DNA of 7,629 nucleotides from Ignavibacteriota bacterium (lineage in GTDB: Bacteria; Bacteroidota; Ignavibacteria; Tepidaquicellales; Tepidaquicellaceae). The DNA lies in the NCBI GenBank assembly GCA_003158365.1, contig PMIW01000146.1, positions 1,502 through 9,130 on the forward strand, in the 5' to 3' direction. Positions 6,678-7,629 of the stretch are shown here, piece after piece. The position numbers and the translations under genes are program-made. The notes under the pieces are model-generated. The model was given only the letters and a program-made list of their open reading frames with translations, searched no databases and was not told the DNA's origin. How positions within the stretch are numbered: the stretch's first letter is position 1; the number at the start of each line of letters is the position of its first letter.

Positions 6678-6694
6678 TTAAGTAAAATACTTAA
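6678..6694. repeat. Short inverted repeat, possible operator
   Basis: TTAAGTA (6678-6684), spacer AAA, TACTTAA (6688-6694): a 7-bp perfect inverted repeat with the size and symmetry of a dimeric regulator site. It overlaps a TAAATTTG motif (6692-6699) that could be a -7 element reading rightward, though no -33 TTG is found at the right distance. Chance is possible in such AT-rich DNA. Confidence 0.35.
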
Positions 6695-6841
6695 ATTTGG
6701 TAATTCAATATTATTTATTTTGCCTGATTTTAGAATTTACCTCATATAACTAAACCAAAAAATATGGTTTGTTTAATATCTAACCATGAAAAAATATTTA
6801 CTAAAATTTCAGATTTTTTTTAATTAGTAAAAATTTAGTTC

Positions 6842-6849
6842 TAAATTTG
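6842..6849 (+). promoter_or_regulatory. Candidate -7 element for the secreted-protein gene
   Basis: TAAATTTG matches the Bacteroidota TAnnTTTG -7 element. A start 6-8 nt downstream would give a leader of about 30 nt before the ATG at 6887. No TTG is present at the expected -33 distance, only a T-run (6814-6821), so the match is partial. Confidence 0.45.
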
Positions 6850-6876
6850 TTAAAATTTAATATTTCATTTAAAAAA

Positions 6877-6881
6877 AGGAG
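6877..6881 (+). promoter_or_regulatory. Strong Shine-Dalgarno of the secreted-protein gene
   Basis: AGGAG lies 5 nt before the ATG at 6887 in an otherwise A-only run. It fixes the start and stands out because the other genes here have weak sites or none, suggesting high expression of this gene. Confidence 0.8.
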
Positions 6882-6886
6882 AAAAA

Positions 6887-7629
6887 ATGAAGAAAGTATT
6901 AGCGCTTTTTATTTTTGTTTTATTGTTTTCTTTTGGAACCGATGCATTTTCACAGGTAGTTAAAATGTCTCAGAGTTTTGAAGGAACAACTTTCCCGCCA
7001 GCAGGCTGGACAACATATAATGTTTTAGGTGCAAATATATGGACAAGAGTTGATAATACAATTCCCGCTTTATTTCCGCCATATCCAAATGGCACATATT
7101 GCGCAGCAATTGATTATGAAACACCCGGCGGTGATGATTATTTAGTAACAAAAAAGATTAACGGTGTAGTTGCAGGTGACTCTTTAGTTTTCTATTGGGT
7201 AAAACGTTATTCTGACGGACCCTATCCACCGGATTCATGTATAGTTAAAATATCAACTACCGACTCTTTAGTGGCAAGTTTCACAAATGTTATTTCAAGA
7301 ATTTGTGTACATTGCACACCCGTAGGAACACAGGTTTGGAACAGAGCCACACTTCCCTTAACTGCATTTGCAGGACAAAATATTTTCATCGCATTCGAAC
7401 ATAAAGATGTAGATGGACACGGAATGGGAATTGACAGCATATTTGTGTACGGTCCAAGCGGTTCCCCTGTACCGACAGGAACCTGGACAGAGCAAACATC
7501 AGGTATAACTACAGGACTTAATACAGTATCGGCAGTTGATGATAATGTAGCATGGGCTGGCGGTGCATCCGGAAAAGTATTAAGAACCACTAATAAAGGT
7601 GCAACCTGGGTAAATGTCACCGGAACAAT
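6887..7629 (+). CDS. Secreted choice-of-anchor J (adhesin) / Ycf48-like repeat protein, 3' end missing
   Basis: 247 residues are visible and the frame runs off the window. The start is set by the AGGAG 5 nt upstream. Residues 1-22 are a clear signal peptide (MKKVLALFIFVLLFSFGTDAFS, shown here only by its ends: Lys2-Lys3, hydrophobic 4-16, likely cut AFS|Q at 22/23). Residues 29-190 form a choice-of-anchor J/cleaved-adhesin domain, a carbohydrate-binding-like beta sandwich known from gingipain adhesins. It opens with QSFEGTTFPPAGW (29-41) and closes with the hallmark GMGIDSIFV (179-187). From about residue 198 a Ycf48/BNR-type beta-propeller blade begins (WTEQTSGIT, then VAWAGGASGKVLRTTNKGATW). 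In Bacteroidota and Ignavibacteria such proteins are usually large, exported by the type IX system, and end in a C-terminal sorting domain, which would lie beyond this window. The role may be surface adhesion or polymer binding; the ligand is unknown. It is divergent from the nrf unit. Confidence 0.88.
   Translation, partial: MKKVLALFIFVLLFSFGTDAFSQVVKMSQSFEGTTFPPAGWTTYNVLGANIWTRVDNTIPALFPPYPNGTYCAAIDYETPGGDDYLVTKKINGVVAGDSLVFYWVKRYSDGPYPPDSCIVKISTTDSLVASFTNVISRICVHCTPVGTQVWNRATLPLTAFAGQNIFIAFEHKDVDGHGMGIDSIFVYGPSGSPVPTGTWTEQTSGITTGLNTVSAVDDNVAWAGGASGKVLRTTNKGATWVNVTGT

Larger units (their letters stand above)
6411..6886. other. Divergent intergenic region, non-coding
   Basis: About 476 bp of very AT-rich DNA between the leftward Fe-S/nrf unit and the rightward secreted-protein gene. 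No convincing reading frame or RNA gene is seen. It holds the FNR/CRP-type palindrome (6461-6476), an inverted repeat (6678-6694) that overlaps the first of two copies of TAAATTTG (6692-6699 and 6842-6849), and a small hairpin AAACCA/TGGTTT (6752-6757 and 6765-6770). The size is large for so compact a region, which fits separate control of both flanking units. Confidence 0.8.

Noticed and set aside
6752..6770. AAACCA/TGGTTT hairpin with 7-nt loop
   Set aside because: A 6-bp stem in AT-rich DNA with no T-tract and no gene end nearby is expected by chance; it is listed only as part of the intergenic description.
7222..7620. 132-residue open frame on the - strand
   Set aside because: It is antisense to the secreted adhesin/propeller protein, which has a start, a strong Shine-Dalgarno, a signal peptide and recognisable domains. 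This frame has none.

Overview
The window looks like chromosomal DNA of an AT-rich Gram-negative bacterium of the Bacteroidota/Ignavibacteriota (Bacteroidetes-Chlorobi) group. The evidence is a secreted protein joining a choice-of-anchor J (cleaved-adhesin) domain to Ycf48/BNR-type repeats, promoter elements of the TTG...TAnnTTTG type used in Bacteroidota, mostly weak or absent Shine-Dalgarno sequences, and an NrfA with the N-terminal membrane anchor seen in that group. The placement is inferred from protein style, not from a database match.

Layout. (1) Positions 1-1836, + strand: the 3' part of a hybrid sensor histidine kinase (GAF remnant, PAS, HisKA, HATPase, receiver). (2) Positions 1845-2039, - strand: a 64-residue TM2-domain membrane protein, convergent with the kinase (8 bp between stops) and with its own good Bacteroidota-type promoter. 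(3) Positions 2281-2520, + strand: a 79-residue protein I do not recognise. It ends at a strong bidirectional terminator (2553-2584). (4) Positions 6410 down to 2613, - strand: a four-gene unit running iron-sulfur (ferredoxin-type) protein, class I methyltransferase, nrfH, nrfA, with gaps of 53, 23 and 23 nt, closed by the same terminator. (5) Positions 6411-6886: an AT-rich divergent intergenic region holding a perfect 16-bp FNR/CRP-type palindrome next to the nrf unit, a second inverted repeat, and the promoter and Shine-Dalgarno of the rightward gene. (6) From 6887 to the window end, + strand: the 5' part of a secreted adhesin-like/beta-propeller protein.

How it works together. NrfH (tetraheme membrane quinol dehydrogenase) passes electrons from menaquinol to NrfA (pentaheme nitrite reductase), which reduces nitrite to ammonium outside the cytoplasmic membrane. 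The leading gene encodes a cytoplasmic protein with two cluster-binding motifs and a cysteine-rich C-terminal domain. The methyltransferase is an unusual passenger between it and nrfH. The palindrome TTTGACTTAAGTCAAA, 50 bp before the first gene, suggests control of the whole unit by an FNR/CRP-superfamily regulator sensing oxygen or nitrogen oxides.

The most notable points are the operon arrangement (Fe-S protein + methyltransferase + nrfHA under one palindrome, with no heme lyase gene beside nrfA), the Cys-to-Leu replacement in the second cluster motif of the Fe-S protein, and the TM2 promoter that fixes that gene's start. I see no CRISPR array, RNA gene, insertion sequence or prophage, and nothing I would call a wholly new system.
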